This document shows, piece after piece, positions 25,686 through 35,194 of a stretch of 64,000 nt of DNA. The DNA is from an uncultured Lachnospiraceae bacterium (GTDB lineage: Bacteria > Bacillota > Clostridia > Lachnospirales > Lachnospiraceae): NCBI GenBank assembly GCA_902783375.1, contig CACZQN010000031.1, positions 179,817 to 243,816 of the forward strand, written 5' to 3'. Made by a program: the position numbers and the translations under genes. Position 1 is the first letter of the stretch. Every line of letters starts with the position of its first letter. The notes under the pieces were generated by a model. That model ran no database searches. It saw nothing but the letters and a program-made list of their open reading frames with translations, and had not been told where the DNA came from.

Positions 25686-26522
25686 ATGTTCCGAACAAGA
25701 CTGATCAGCGGGATTGTGCTTCTGCTGATCATCCTGATTACCTTGACAGGCGGGGGATGGCTGCTGTGGCTCTCCCTGCTCATCTACTCCCTTGTCGGCA
25801 TGTTTGAACTCTACCGTGTCCTGGGCTTTGAGAAGACGCCACTTTGCTATGCGGGATACGGGGTCGCGGTGCTGATGTATCTGACACTCGGACTCGGGCT
25901 CCGCGGGATCAATCCGTTCGGCCTGGACTTGCCGTTTGCCGTCTGCATTGCGCTGATCGCAGGGTTGTTCCTGTTTGTCCTGCAGTACCCGAAGTATCCG
26001 GCATACCAGCTGTTCGGCATGGTATTCGGCGCCATCTATATTCCGTTTGCCCTGTCCTACATCTTCCAGATCCGGGAGAATCTTCTTTTCGGGAAATATC
26101 TCGTCTGGATGGTCTATGCGGCTTCCTGGGGCTCGGATACCTGCGCCTACTGTGCGGGCATGCTGCTCGGGAAACACAAGCTGGCACCGGTTTTAAGCCC
26201 GAAGAAGTCCATCGAGGGTTCCATCGGCGGTATTCTCGGTTCGGCGATCCTCGGACTGCTGGTCGGCGTGCTGATGTCGCATTTTGCCAAGACACCGCCG
26301 CACCTGCTGCCACTGTTTGCGATCATCGGCGGCTGCGGCTCCGTGATCTCCCAGATCGGCGATCTGGCTGCATCCGGCATCAAGCGGAATTATGATATCA
26401 AGGATTACGGAAAGCTGATCCCGGGTCACGGCGGTATTCTTGACCGCTTTGACAGCGTGATCATCACCGCACCGATTATTTATTACCTCTGTGTATTTCT
26501 TCTGAGGGGACATGTGATATGA
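25686..26522 (+). CDS. cdsA: Phosphatidate cytidylyltransferase
   Basis: CdsA converts phosphatidic acid and CTP to CDP-diacylglycerol at the membrane. The 278-residue protein has about eight hydrophobic segments and the C-terminal CDS signature ISQIGDLAASGIKRNYDIKD then PGHGGILDRFDS. Its TGA overlaps the dxr ATG by four bases, so the two are translationally coupled. Confidence 0.96.
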   Translation: MFRTRLISGIVLLLIILITLTGGGWLLWLSLLIYSLVGMFELYRVLGFEKTPLCYAGYGVAVLMYLTLGLGLRGINPFGLDLPFAVCIALIAGLFLFVLQYPKYPAYQLFGMVFGAIYIPFALSYIFQIRENLLFGKYLVWMVYAASWGSDTCAYCAGMLLGKHKLAPVLSPKKSIEGSIGGILGSAILGLLVGVLMSHFAKTPPHLLPLFAIIGGCGSVISQIGDLAASGIKRNYDIKDYGKLIPGHGGILDRFDSVIITAPIIYYLCVFLLRGHVI

Positions 26523-27667
26523 AGGAATTATCCATTCTCGGATCGACAGGGTCGATCGGCACGCAGACACTGGACATCGTCCGTGCAAATGACGATCTCG
26601 AGGTCGTCTGCCTCGCGGCGAACAGCAATGTGGCGCTGATTCTTGAGCAGATCCGTGAATTTCACCCGCAGCTCGTCTCGCTGTATGACGAGGCTGCGGC
26701 GAAAGAACTGAAAGAACAGCTGAAGATCTCGGGAATCCCGAAGGCATCGATTCCTGCCGTTGAGACAGGGATGGAGGGACTGCTGCAGTGTGCAACCTAC
26801 CCGGAGGCGGATCTGGTTGTCACGGCCGTTGTCGGCATGATCGGGATCGAGCCGACCATCGCAGCCATCAAAGCAAAGAAAACGATCGCACTGGCCAATA
26901 AGGAAACCCTCGTCTCCGCTGGGCATCTGATCATGCCGCTCGCGGAAGAGATGGGCGTCCGGATTCTGCCGGTCGACAGCGAGCATTCCGCCATCTTCCA
27001 GTGCCTTGAGGCGGCCCACGGCAACCCGGTGGATCAGATTCTTCTGACTGCATCCGGCGGGCCGTTCCGCACCTATACCATGGAACAGCTCGAAAAGGTT
27101 ACCGTGGAAGATGCCCTGAAGCATCCAAACTGGAATATGGGCGCAAAGGTGACGATTGATTCCTCCACCATGGTCAACAAAGGACTCGAGATCTGTGAGG
27201 CCTGCTGGCTGTTCGGCGTCACGGTTGATCAGGTGAAGGTCCTGATCCAGCCGCAGAGCATCCTGCATTCTGCCGTGGAGTTCGCAGACGGGGCGGTGAT
27301 CGGACAGTTCGGCGTCCCGGACATGCATCTGCCGATCGCCTATGCACTGACCTGGCCGGAGAGACGGCCGGTCCCGCAGAAGCGGCTCGATCTGGCAGAA
27401 CTGGGTTCCCTGACCTTCTTTGCACCGGACTATGAGAAGTTCCGCGGCCTGAAGCTTGCCGTGGACGCGATCCGGGCCGGCGGCAGCATGCCGACCGTCT
27501 TCAACGCGGCGAACGAAGTCGCTGTCAGACAGTTCCTTGCAAAGGAGATCGGATATCTGGATATCCCGAAGAAGATCGAACAGGAGATGAATGCGCATCA
27601 GGTGATCGCCCATCCATCCCTTCCGGAGATCCTCTCGATCCGGGAAGAAATCTTTGCACATCACTAA
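26519..27667 (+). CDS. dxr: 1-deoxy-D-xylulose 5-phosphate reductoisomerase
   Basis: Dxr is the second MEP-pathway enzyme, making 2-C-methylerythritol 4-phosphate with NADPH. The 382-residue protein shows the nucleotide-binding ILGSTGSIGTQTLDIVR, ALANKETLVSAGHLI, the metal site PVDSEHSAIFQCLE, TASGGPFRT and NWNMGAKVTIDSSTMVNKG. ispG of the same pathway is three genes downstream. Confidence 0.97.
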   Translation: MKELSILGSTGSIGTQTLDIVRANDDLEVVCLAANSNVALILEQIREFHPQLVSLYDEAAAKELKEQLKISGIPKASIPAVETGMEGLLQCATYPEADLVVTAVVGMIGIEPTIAAIKAKKTIALANKETLVSAGHLIMPLAEEMGVRILPVDSEHSAIFQCLEAAHGNPVDQILLTASGGPFRTYTMEQLEKVTVEDALKHPNWNMGAKVTIDSSTMVNKGLEICEACWLFGVTVDQVKVLIQPQSILHSAVEFADGAVIGQFGVPDMHLPIAYALTWPERRPVPQKRLDLAELGSLTFFAPDYEKFRGLKLAVDAIRAGGSMPTVFNAANEVAVRQFLAKEIGYLDIPKKIEQEMNAHQVIAHPSLPEILSIREEIFAHH

Positions 27668-27684
27668 AGGACATATAGAATCAT

Positions 27685-28980
27685 ATGAATATTATCTGGG
27701 CACTGATTGTATTTTCACTGGTTGTTATCATACATGAATTCGGTCATTTTCTGCTTGCCAGGAGGGGCGGGATCAAGGTTCTCGAGTTTTCGCTCGGGAT
27801 GGGACCGAGACTGTTCTCGTTCCCGGCGATGGGGACAAAGTTTTCCCTGAAGCTGCTTCCCCTCGGCGGTTCCTGCCTGATGGAAGGAGAGGACGGGAAT
27901 TCGGCGGATCCGGATGCATTTTCCAACAAATCCGTCTGGACCAGAATGGCGGTTGTCGTTGCCGGTCCGTTCTTCAACTTCATCCTGGCATTTATCCTGT
28001 CCCTCTTTGTCATCGGTTTCGCAGGCGTTGATTTTCCGACCGTGACCTCCGTGACGACCGGCTATCCGGCCGCTGAGGCAGGCATCATGAGCGGGGACAG
28101 AATTACGTCCTTTGCAGGCAGAAAGATCTTCATCGGACGGGATCTCTCGAATTATCTGTCCTTCCACCAGATCACCGATAAGGCCATTCCGGTGACTTAT
28201 GTGCGGGACGGTGTGAAATATGAGACCGAGATTCTGCCGAAGCAGATCGAGATCTACCAGGTCGGTTTTTCCTATATGCAGACCGAACAGGCGGCGGAGA
28301 TCGTCTCGATCGCTGAGGGCGGCGCCCTTGCGGAAACAGAGGCGGCTGTCGGGGATCAGATCATCGAGATCAACGGCGTAGACATCACCACCGGAACCGG
28401 ACTTGCAGCTTATCTGCAGGAACATCCGCTGGATGGTTCTGCCCTTGAGATGACATTGAAACGGGGAGAAGAGACCATTTCCATCACCCTGAATCCGAAA
28501 TACATCGCAACCAGCTATAACATCGGGATGGGATACAATCTTGCCAGAACCCGTGTCGGCATTCTTCAGACTGTCCTGTACAGCCTGAATGAGACCCGCT
28601 ACTGGATCACCTCGACGATCGAAAGCCTGAAGCAGATCATTCTCGGCAAGGTTTCTGCCGATGACATCGCCGGCCCTGTCGGCATTGTCCAGATGATCGG
28701 GCAGACCTATGAGCAGAGTCGGACGGAAGGCCTGCTGATGGTCCTCCTCAATATGGCCAACATCAGCATCCTGATTTCGGCAAACCTCGGTGTCATGAAC
28801 CTGCTTCCGATTCCGGCGCTGGACGGCGGACGGCTGATCTTCCTGATCATCGAGGCAATCCGCGGAAAGCAGATCGACCCGGACAAGGAAGGCATGGTCC
28901 ATCTGATCGGATTTGCCCTGCTGATGGTCCTGATGGTCTTCATATTCTACCACGATATTATGCGGATTCTCGGAAGATGA
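27685..28980 (+). CDS. rseP: Site-2 membrane protease RseP
   Basis: This intramembrane zinc metalloprotease cleaves membrane-bound regulators such as anti-sigma factors. The 431-residue protein has the HExxH motif in IIHEFGHFLLARR in the first membrane helix and FSLGMGPRLF. A PDZ domain spans the middle, around AEIVSIAEGGALAETEAAVG, and the second metal site is LLPIPALDGGRLIF. The dxr-rseP-ispG order is standard in Clostridia. Confidence 0.95.
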   Translation: MNIIWALIVFSLVVIIHEFGHFLLARRGGIKVLEFSLGMGPRLFSFPAMGTKFSLKLLPLGGSCLMEGEDGNSADPDAFSNKSVWTRMAVVVAGPFFNFILAFILSLFVIGFAGVDFPTVTSVTTGYPAAEAGIMSGDRITSFAGRKIFIGRDLSNYLSFHQITDKAIPVTYVRDGVKYETEILPKQIEIYQVGFSYMQTEQAAEIVSIAEGGALAETEAAVGDQIIEINGVDITTGTGLAAYLQEHPLDGSALEMTLKRGEETISITLNPKYIATSYNIGMGYNLARTRVGILQTVLYSLNETRYWITSTIESLKQIILGKVSADDIAGPVGIVQMIGQTYEQSRTEGLLMVLLNMANISILISANLGVMNLLPIPALDGGRLIFLIIEAIRGKQIDPDKEGMVHLIGFALLMVLMVFIFYHDIMRILGR

Positions 28981-29018
28981 TCTTCCGGATCCGTAACGAC
29001 TCATAAAAGGCAGACAAC

Positions 29019-30095
29019 ATGGCAGCAAGAGAACATACCAGAACAATCTGGGTCGGCGGCGTCCCCATCGGCGGCGGACACCCCATCCCGATCCAGTCGA
29101 TGACCAATACCAAAACAGAAGATGTCGAAGCAACGGTGGCGCAGATCCTGCGGCTCGAGGCGGCCGGCTGTGACATCATCCGCTGTGCCGTACCGCATAT
29201 GGCTGCGGCTGAGGCACTGCGGGAGATCAAAAAACAGATTCATATTCCGCTCGTCGCGGATATTCATTTCGATTATCGCCTGGCAATCGCGGCGATGGAG
29301 AATGGCGCCGACAAGATCCGGATCAATCCCGGCAACATCGGCGGCGATGAGAAACTGAAGCCGGTCGTGGATGTTGCGAAGGCGAAGAATATTCCGATCC
29401 GTGTCGGCGTGAACAGCGGTTCTCTTGAGAAGGAACTGGTCGAGAAATACGGCCATGTGACGGCAGAAGCGCTTGTGGAGAGCGCCCTTCGGTCCGTCAG
29501 ACGGATCGAGGACCTCGGCTATGACAATCTGGCGATCAGCATCAAGTCGACCGATGTGATGATGTGCATCAAGGCGCACGAACTGATTGCCGAAAAGACC
29601 GACTATCCGCTGCATGTCGGTATCACCGAATCCGGATCGGTCACGCAGGGGAATATCAAATCCGGGATCGGTCTCGGTATCATCCTGTATGAGGGAATCG
29701 GCGATACCATCCGTGTGTCCCTGACGGATGACCCGGTGGAGGAGATTGCCTCTGCAAAACTGATTCTGAAGACCCTGGGGCTGCGGCACGGCGGCATTGA
29801 GCTGGTATCCTGTCCGACCTGCGGCCGCACGCAGATCGACCTGATCGGCCTCGCCAAGCAGGCAGAAGTCCTGCTGCGGGATTATGATGATCTGGATCTG
29901 AAGGTGGCCGTGATGGGCTGTGTTGTGAACGGCCCCGGCGAAGCCAGGGAAGCAGATCTCGGGATCTGTGGCGGGATCGGAGAAGGCCTGCTGATCCGGA
30001 AGGGGGAAGTGATCCGAAAACTTCCGGAGAAGGAACTCCTCGACGGATTAAGACAGGAACTCGACCAGATCCGGAGGAGCAGACAGAACATCTGA
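29019..30095 (+). CDS. ispG: 4-hydroxy-3-methylbut-2-enyl diphosphate synthase
   Basis: IspG is the [4Fe-4S] MEP-pathway enzyme that makes HMBPP from MEcPP. The 358-residue protein starts with the TIM-barrel segment IPIQSMTNTKTEDVEATVAQ, includes LVADIHFDYRLAIAAMENGA and KIRINPGNIGG, and has the cluster cysteines in SCPTCGRTQIDL and MGCVVNGPGEA. It lies directly upstream of polC, a common Firmicute arrangement. Confidence 0.97.
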   Translation: MAAREHTRTIWVGGVPIGGGHPIPIQSMTNTKTEDVEATVAQILRLEAAGCDIIRCAVPHMAAAEALREIKKQIHIPLVADIHFDYRLAIAAMENGADKIRINPGNIGGDEKLKPVVDVAKAKNIPIRVGVNSGSLEKELVEKYGHVTAEALVESALRSVRRIEDLGYDNLAISIKSTDVMMCIKAHELIAEKTDYPLHVGITESGSVTQGNIKSGIGLGIILYEGIGDTIRVSLTDDPVEEIASAKLILKTLGLRHGGIELVSCPTCGRTQIDLIGLAKQAEVLLRDYDDLDLKVAVMGCVVNGPGEAREADLGICGGIGEGLLIRKGEVIRKLPEKELLDGLRQELDQIRRSRQNI

Positions 30096-30122
30096 ACTGA
30101 TCTTGATATATGGAGGAAATGA

Positions 30123-33100
30123 ATGAGCCTGTTGTTTCATGATGCATTCCATCAGATGAACATCCGGGAGGATCTCGATGAGGTCTTCCGGGATGTTCTT
30201 GTTGACGGCGTCACCATGTCCAGACGCACGGGTGACCTGACGGTTCAGATCACCAGCCACCGGCTGATCGGGCACCGGCAGATCACTGCCATGGCACAGT
30301 CCCTCAGACGGCAGATGTTCGGGGACAGCAGGCATCATGTCCTTTTCGAAGAGCATTACCAGCTCTCGGAGCAGTATACGCTCGAGAACCTGTTCCCGCT
30401 TTACCGGACCAGCATCGTGGATGAACTCGCGGAAACCAACACGATGGACGCGCGAATTCTGAAGATGGTGGACACGGATATCGCGGGAAATACCCTGATC
30501 ATCCACATTGAGGACAACTATGTCTACCGGGAGAAGATGGGCATGATGTCCCAGTACCTGGAAGAACTCTTTGCGAAGCGGTTCGGGATGCAGGTCCGTG
30601 TGGAAATTGACTATCGACAGCCGGTCCGGAAAGACGAGGACGAAGACGAATTGTCCTTTGTCATGGATGGTAGTCCTGCAGATGCAGCCGGGATTCCTGA
30701 TCCGGCACATACCGGCACCGCAGGCGCTTCTGAGACGGCTGCAAAGGCAGACCAGAACAAATCCGGTCAGGCCGGAGCCGGGGCGAACGACAAGGCGGCA
30801 CCGAAGAGAAAGCGCAGAGAGCCGGATGATCCGGATATTTTCTATGGTCGCCATGTCGATGGCAACCTGATCGATCTTTCTGATATCCGGGATGAACTGG
30901 GCATGGTTCTCGTCCGCGGAAAGATCATGCGCTATGAAGAGAAACAGCTGAAAAGTGGCAAAACGCTGGTCCTGTTTGATATCACAGATTTCACGGACAG
31001 TATCTCCGGCAAGATCTTTGCAAGAGAGGATGAGATCGATGTCATCCGCGAGAAGATGGCGGTCGGCAACTTTATCCGCGTGAAGGGCGTCGCGCTGAAT
31101 GACAGCTATGAAAAGGAGATCACGCTCAGCAACATCCAGGGAATCAAAACCATCCCGGGCTTTACCAAGGAACGGATGGACAACTCCCCGGAGAAGCGTG
31201 TGGAGCTGCACCTGCATACGATCATGAGCGATATGGATGCGGTCGTGAATACAAAACCGCTCCTGAAGACCCTGCACAAGTGGGGACACAAGGCCGTAGC
31301 CATCACGGACCACGGTGTCGTCCAGTCCTTCACCGATGCCTATCATGAACTCAGCAAGCAGAAGATCCAGAACGATATGAAGCTGATCTACGGCGTTGAA
31401 GGCTATCTGGTCGATGATGTCACGAAGATTGTCCGCGATGATAAAGGACAGAAGATGGGCGATACGGCGGTCGTGTTTGATATCGAAACCACCGGATTCG
31501 GACCGAAGAGAAATAAGATCATCGAGATCGGTGCCGTAAAGGTCAGAGACGGAGAGATTCTCGACCGGTTCTCGACCTTTGTCAATCCGGAAGTGCCGAT
31601 TCCGCCGGAAATCGAGAAGCTGACCAGCATCACGGACCAGATGGTCATCCCGGCACCGACGATCGATGTTATCCTGCCGCAGTTCCTTGCGTTTGCAGAA
31701 GGGTGCTTCCTGGTCGCACACAATGCGTCCTTCGATGTCAGTTTCATCCGGGAGAATATCCACCGCTGGAACGAGAAACACAGTTCGGAGACACCGCTCA
31801 GCGATGATTTCACCGTCGTCGATACCGTCGGCATGGCGAGAACCCTGCTGCCGGGTCTGCACAATTACAAACTGGATACTGTGGCGAAGGAAGTTGCCGT
31901 TTCTCTCGAGCATCATCACAGAGCCGTCGATGACGCCGAATGTACGGCCGGTATTTACAATGCGCTTGCGAAGATCGCCACGGAGAAATACGGGGCGGAC
32001 ACGCTGGCTGCGCTCGATGAGAATGCAAAGATGTCGCCGGAAGTCATCAAGCGGATGCCGACCTATCATGTGATCATCCTTGCAAAGAATGAGCTTGGCC
32101 GGATTCACCTCTATAAGCTGATCTCGGAGTCGCACCTGAACTATTTCGCAAGACGTCCGCGGATCCCGAAGAGCCTCCTGATGGAGAACCGGGAGGGCCT
32201 GATCATCGGGTCTGCCTGTGAGGCCGGCGAACTGTTCCGTGCCGTCAGAGATCATAAAGAGAGCGATGAGATCGCCAGACTCGCTTCGTTCTATGATTAT
32301 TTTGAAATACAGCCGATCGGCAACAACAAATATATGATTGCTGACCAGAAGATTCCGGATGTCAACAATGACGAAGATCTCCGGGATCTGAACCGGCAGA
32401 TCGTCGCCCTCGGGGAAGAATACGGGAAGCCGGTTGTTGCAACCTGCGACGTGCATTTTCTGGAGCCGGAAGACGAAATCTACCGCCGCGTCATCATGAA
32501 TGCGAAGGGCTTTGATGATGCGGATGACCAGCCGCCGCTGTTCCTGCGGACGACTGAGGAGATGCTTGCCGAATTTGCCTACCTCGGCGAGAAGAAGGCA
32601 CGGGAAGTGGTCATCACGAACACCAACCTGATCGCCGATATGATCGAAAAGATCGAGCCGGTCAGACCGGACAAGTGTCCGCCGGTCATCGAAGATTCCG
32701 ATGGGACGCTCCGAAGAATCTGCTATGACAGAGCGCACGAACTCTACGGCGAAGATCTACCGCCGCAGGTCAGCGAGCGGCTCGAACACGAACTGACCTC
32801 CATCATCAGCAACGGATTTGCCGTCATGTACATCATCGCGCAGAAGCTGGTGTGGAAGTCTAACGAAGACGGATATCTTGTCGGATCCCGTGGTTCCGTC
32901 GGATCCTCCTTCGTCGCTTTCATGGCCGGTATCACCGAGGTGAATTCGCTGCCGGCGCACTACCGCTGCGAGAAGTGCCACTATGTGGACTTTGACTCCC
33001 CGGAGGTCCGGGCATATTCCGGGCAGAGCGGCTGTGATATGCCGGACAAGGTCTGTCCGGTCTGTGGTGCACCGCTGATCAAGGACGGCCACGATATTCC

Positions 33101-34580
33101 ATTCGAGACATTCCTGGGATTCAACGGTGACAAGGAGCCGGATATCGACCTGAACTTCTCCGGCGAATACCAGTCAAAAGCCCATGCCTACACCGAAGTT
33201 ATTTTCGGCGAGGGCCAGACCTTCCGTGCCGGAACCATCGGTGCGGTTGCGGAGAAGACAGCCTACGGCTATGTGCTGAAATACATCGAAGAGCATGATA
33301 TGGTCATGCGGAAGGCGGAGATCGGCAGAATTGCTGCTGGCTGTGTCGGCGTAAGACGGACCACCGGCCAGCATCCGGGCGGCATTGTCGTGCTGCCGAT
33401 CGGCGAGGACATCTATTCCTTCACCCCGATCCAGCACCCGGCAAATGACGTGAATACACCGATTATCACGACGCATTTCGATTATCACTCGATCGACCAC
33501 AACCTGCTGAAACTGGACATCCTCGGACACGATGATCCGACCATGATCCGTATGCTGGAAGACCTGACCGGCATGGATGCGAAGACCATTCAGCTCGATG
33601 ACGAGGGCGTCCTGAGTCTCTTCAACGGGCTTGAAGCGCTCGGTCTGACACCGGATGATCTGGATGGCTGTGATCTCGGTACGCTTGGTGTGCCGGAGTT
33701 CGGTACGAAGTTCGTCATGCAGATGCTCCGCGATACCAGACCGAAACATTTCTCCGAGCTCGTCCGGATCTCCGGTCTGTCCCACGGAACAGACGTCTGG
33801 ATTGATAATGCACAGAAGCTGATCAATGACGGTCAGTGTACGCTTTCGACCGCCATCTGCTGTCGTGATGATATTATGATCTATCTGATCGACATGGGAC
33901 TTGATCCCGGCCACTCGTTCAAGATCATGGAGAGTGTGCGTAAGGGCAAGGGCCTGACGCCGGAAATGGAAGCGGAGATGACAGAACACGGTGTACCTGA
34001 CTGGTACATCTGGTCCTGCAAGAAGATCAAATATATGTTCCCGAAGGCCCATGCGGCTGCCTATGTCATGATGGGATTCCGTGTGGCCTGGTTTAAGGTA
34101 TACCAGCCGCTGGCCTATTACGCGGCGTATTTCTCGATCCGTGCGACCGCCTTCTCCTACGAGAAGATGTGCCTCGGCAAAGAGCGGCTTGAGGCGGAGA
34201 TCGCTGCCATCATCGCCAAGGGCGATCAGGCATCAGCGAAAGAGCAGGATCAGCTCTCCGACATGCGTCTGGTCCAGGAGATGTATGCGAGAGGATTTGA
34301 CTTTGTTCCGATCGATCTGTACCGCGCGAAAGCAAGACATTTCCAGATCGTAGACGGCAAGCTGATGCCATCCTTCAACTCGATCGAAGGCATGGGCGAC
34401 AAGGCTGCCTACTCCCTGGAGGAAGCAGCCAAGGGCGGACAGTTCCTGTCGAAGGACGATGTCAAGACGAGAGGAAAACTCTCCCAGACCATCGTCGACA
34501 AGATGGGCGAGCTCGGCATCCTCGGAGACCTGCCGGAATCCAACCAGATTTCGCTGCTCGATTTCATGAACTTTGCCTGA
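30123..34580 (+). CDS. polC: DNA polymerase III PolC-type alpha subunit
   Basis: PolC is the replicative polymerase of low-GC Firmicutes. The 1485-residue protein has an N-terminal domain, a disordered Ala/Gly-rich linker (about 180-235), an OB domain (VLVRGKIMRYEEKQLKSG), a PHP domain split by the insertion of a DnaQ 3'-5' exonuclease (VVFDIETTGFGPKRNKIIE, VAHNASFDVSFI, HHHRAVDDAECT), a zinc ribbon (CEKCHYVDF, CPVCGAP) and the palm with EPDIDLNFSGEYQ. GGAGGAAATGA precedes the start. The last five codons are duplicated just after the stop (34566-34580 and 34584-34598). Confidence 0.98.
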   Translation: MSLLFHDAFHQMNIREDLDEVFRDVLVDGVTMSRRTGDLTVQITSHRLIGHRQITAMAQSLRRQMFGDSRHHVLFEEHYQLSEQYTLENLFPLYRTSIVDELAETNTMDARILKMVDTDIAGNTLIIHIEDNYVYREKMGMMSQYLEELFAKRFGMQVRVEIDYRQPVRKDEDEDELSFVMDGSPADAAGIPDPAHTGTAGASETAAKADQNKSGQAGAGANDKAAPKRKRREPDDPDIFYGRHVDGNLIDLSDIRDELGMVLVRGKIMRYEEKQLKSGKTLVLFDITDFTDSISGKIFAREDEIDVIREKMAVGNFIRVKGVALNDSYEKEITLSNIQGIKTIPGFTKERMDNSPEKRVELHLHTIMSDMDAVVNTKPLLKTLHKWGHKAVAITDHGVVQSFTDAYHELSKQKIQNDMKLIYGVEGYLVDDVTKIVRDDKGQKMGDTAVVFDIETTGFGPKRNKIIEIGAVKVRDGEILDRFSTFVNPEVPIPPEIEKLTSITDQMVIPAPTIDVILPQFLAFAEGCFLVAHNASFDVSFIRENIHRWNEKHSSETPLSDDFTVVDTVGMARTLLPGLHNYKLDTVAKEVAVSLEHHHRAVDDAECTAGIYNALAKIATEKYGADTLAALDENAKMSPEVIKRMPTYHVIILAKNELGRIHLYKLISESHLNYFARRPRIPKSLLMENREGLIIGSACEAGELFRAVRDHKESDEIARLASFYDYFEIQPIGNNKYMIADQKIPDVNNDEDLRDLNRQIVALGEEYGKPVVATCDVHFLEPEDEIYRRVIMNAKGFDDADDQPPLFLRTTEEMLAEFAYLGEKKAREVVITNTNLIADMIEKIEPVRPDKCPPVIEDSDGTLRRICYDRAHELYGEDLPPQVSERLEHELTSIISNGFAVMYIIAQKLVWKSNEDGYLVGSRGSVGSSFVAFMAGITEVNSLPAHYRCEKCHYVDFDSPEVRAYSGQSGCDMPDKVCPVCGAPLIKDGHDIPFETFLGFNGDKEPDIDLNFSGEYQSKAHAYTEVIFGEGQTFRAGTIGAVAEKTAYGYVLKYIEEHDMVMRKAEIGRIAAGCVGVRRTTGQHPGGIVVLPIGEDIYSFTPIQHPANDVNTPIITTHFDYHSIDHNLLKLDILGHDDPTMIRMLEDLTGMDAKTIQLDDEGVLSLFNGLEALGLTPDDLDGCDLGTLGVPEFGTKFVMQMLRDTRPKHFSELVRISGLSHGTDVWIDNAQKLINDGQCTLSTAICCRDDIMIYLIDMGLDPGHSFKIMESVRKGKGLTPEMEAEMTEHGVPDWYIWSCKKIKYMFPKAHAAAYVMMGFRVAWFKVYQPLAYYAAYFSIRATAFSYEKMCLGKERLEAEIAAIIAKGDQASAKEQDQLSDMRLVQEMYARGFDFVPIDLYRAKARHFQIVDGKLMPSFNSIEGMGDKAAYSLEEAAKGGQFLSKDDVKTRGKLSQTIVDKMGELGILGDLPESNQISLLDFMNFA

Positions 34581-34598
34581 TTGATGAACTTTGCCTGA
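34566..34598 (+). repeat. 15-bp direct repeat across the polC stop codon
   Basis: ATGAACTTTGCCTGA occurs at 34566-34580, covering the last codons and stop of polC, and again at 34584-34598, separated by three bases. It looks like a small recent duplication with no effect on the protein. Confidence 0.9.
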
Positions 34599-34634
34599 AC
34601 AATTCATAAAGATAGAACAGGAGGACCTGAAACC

Positions 34635-34946
34635 ATGATTAAGATCTATGGAATGCCGACCTGCCCTTACTGCGATTATGTCCATGAGCAGATCATCGGC
34701 CGTGAGAACGAATTCCAGTACATCAACATCGGCGAGAATATCCGCAATATGAGTGCCTTTACGAGACTCAGAGACAGCAGCCCGGTGTTTGACCACTGCA
34801 AAGAGATCGGGGATGTTGGCATCCCGGCCTTCGTCTTCGAAGACGGCAGAATCTCCATCGATCCGGCAGACGCCGGCCTGATCGAATACGGCTCCCCAGA
34901 CGCCTGCTCGATCGAAGACCACAAAAGCGGCAGAAAAGGCTGCTGA
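34635..34946 (+). CDS. Glutaredoxin-like protein
   Basis: The 103-residue protein starts IKIYGMPTCPYCDYVHEQI, with the CPYC redox motif of glutaredoxins, and contains a cis-proline segment GIPAFVFEDGRI. It is longer at the C-terminus than classical glutaredoxin and has two extra cysteines (DACS and the final residue). A glutathione-independent thiol role in the cytoplasm is likely, but the partner is unknown. CAGGAGG at 34618-34624 sets the start. It is followed by a strong terminator. Confidence 0.82.
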   Translation: MIKIYGMPTCPYCDYVHEQIIGRENEFQYINIGENIRNMSAFTRLRDSSPVFDHCKEIGDVGIPAFVFEDGRISIDPADAGLIEYGSPDACSIEDHKSGRKGC

Positions 34947-34973
34947 AAAGCGTAAGAAGTAATGAAAATATTC

Positions 34974-35021
34974 GAAACGATACAGGAAACAAGCTGGCTT
35001 TCCTGTATCGTTTCTTTTTTT
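34974..35021 (+). terminator. Strong rho-independent terminator after the glutaredoxin-like gene
   Basis: GAAACGATACAGGAAA (34974-34989) pairs perfectly with TTTCCTGTATCGTTTC (34999-35014) and is followed by seven T. Confidence 0.93.
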
Positions 35022-35120
35022 ACTGGCAGATCTGATTTGTTTTGGCCTTGTTACGGTCTGGCAAATAGATTGTTTTTTGTGGAGGCTTCTTCTTAATTCT
35101 ACAAGATAATCAACTCTGTG

Positions 35121-35148
35121 TTGCAGGAATCATGCCGGCTATGATAAT
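35121..35148 (+). promoter_or_regulatory. Candidate promoter of the lipoprotein gene
   Basis: TTGCAG (35121-35126), 16 bases, GATAAT (35143-35148). It lies after the upstream terminator and about 30 bases before the AAAGGAGG ribosome site. The overlapping TAATAT is an alternative -10. Confidence 0.5.
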
Positions 35149-35194
35149 ATGGAAGCAGGTAACAATATTCGGCGCATGAAAGGAGGTTTTACCC

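Noticed and set aside
30048..32738. Long minus-strand reading frame inside polC
   Set aside because: It has no ribosome site, no recognisable domain and lies opposite clear polC domains; it is a product of codon bias. The same applies to a long minus-strand frame at 1541-3370 and one at 11585-13303.
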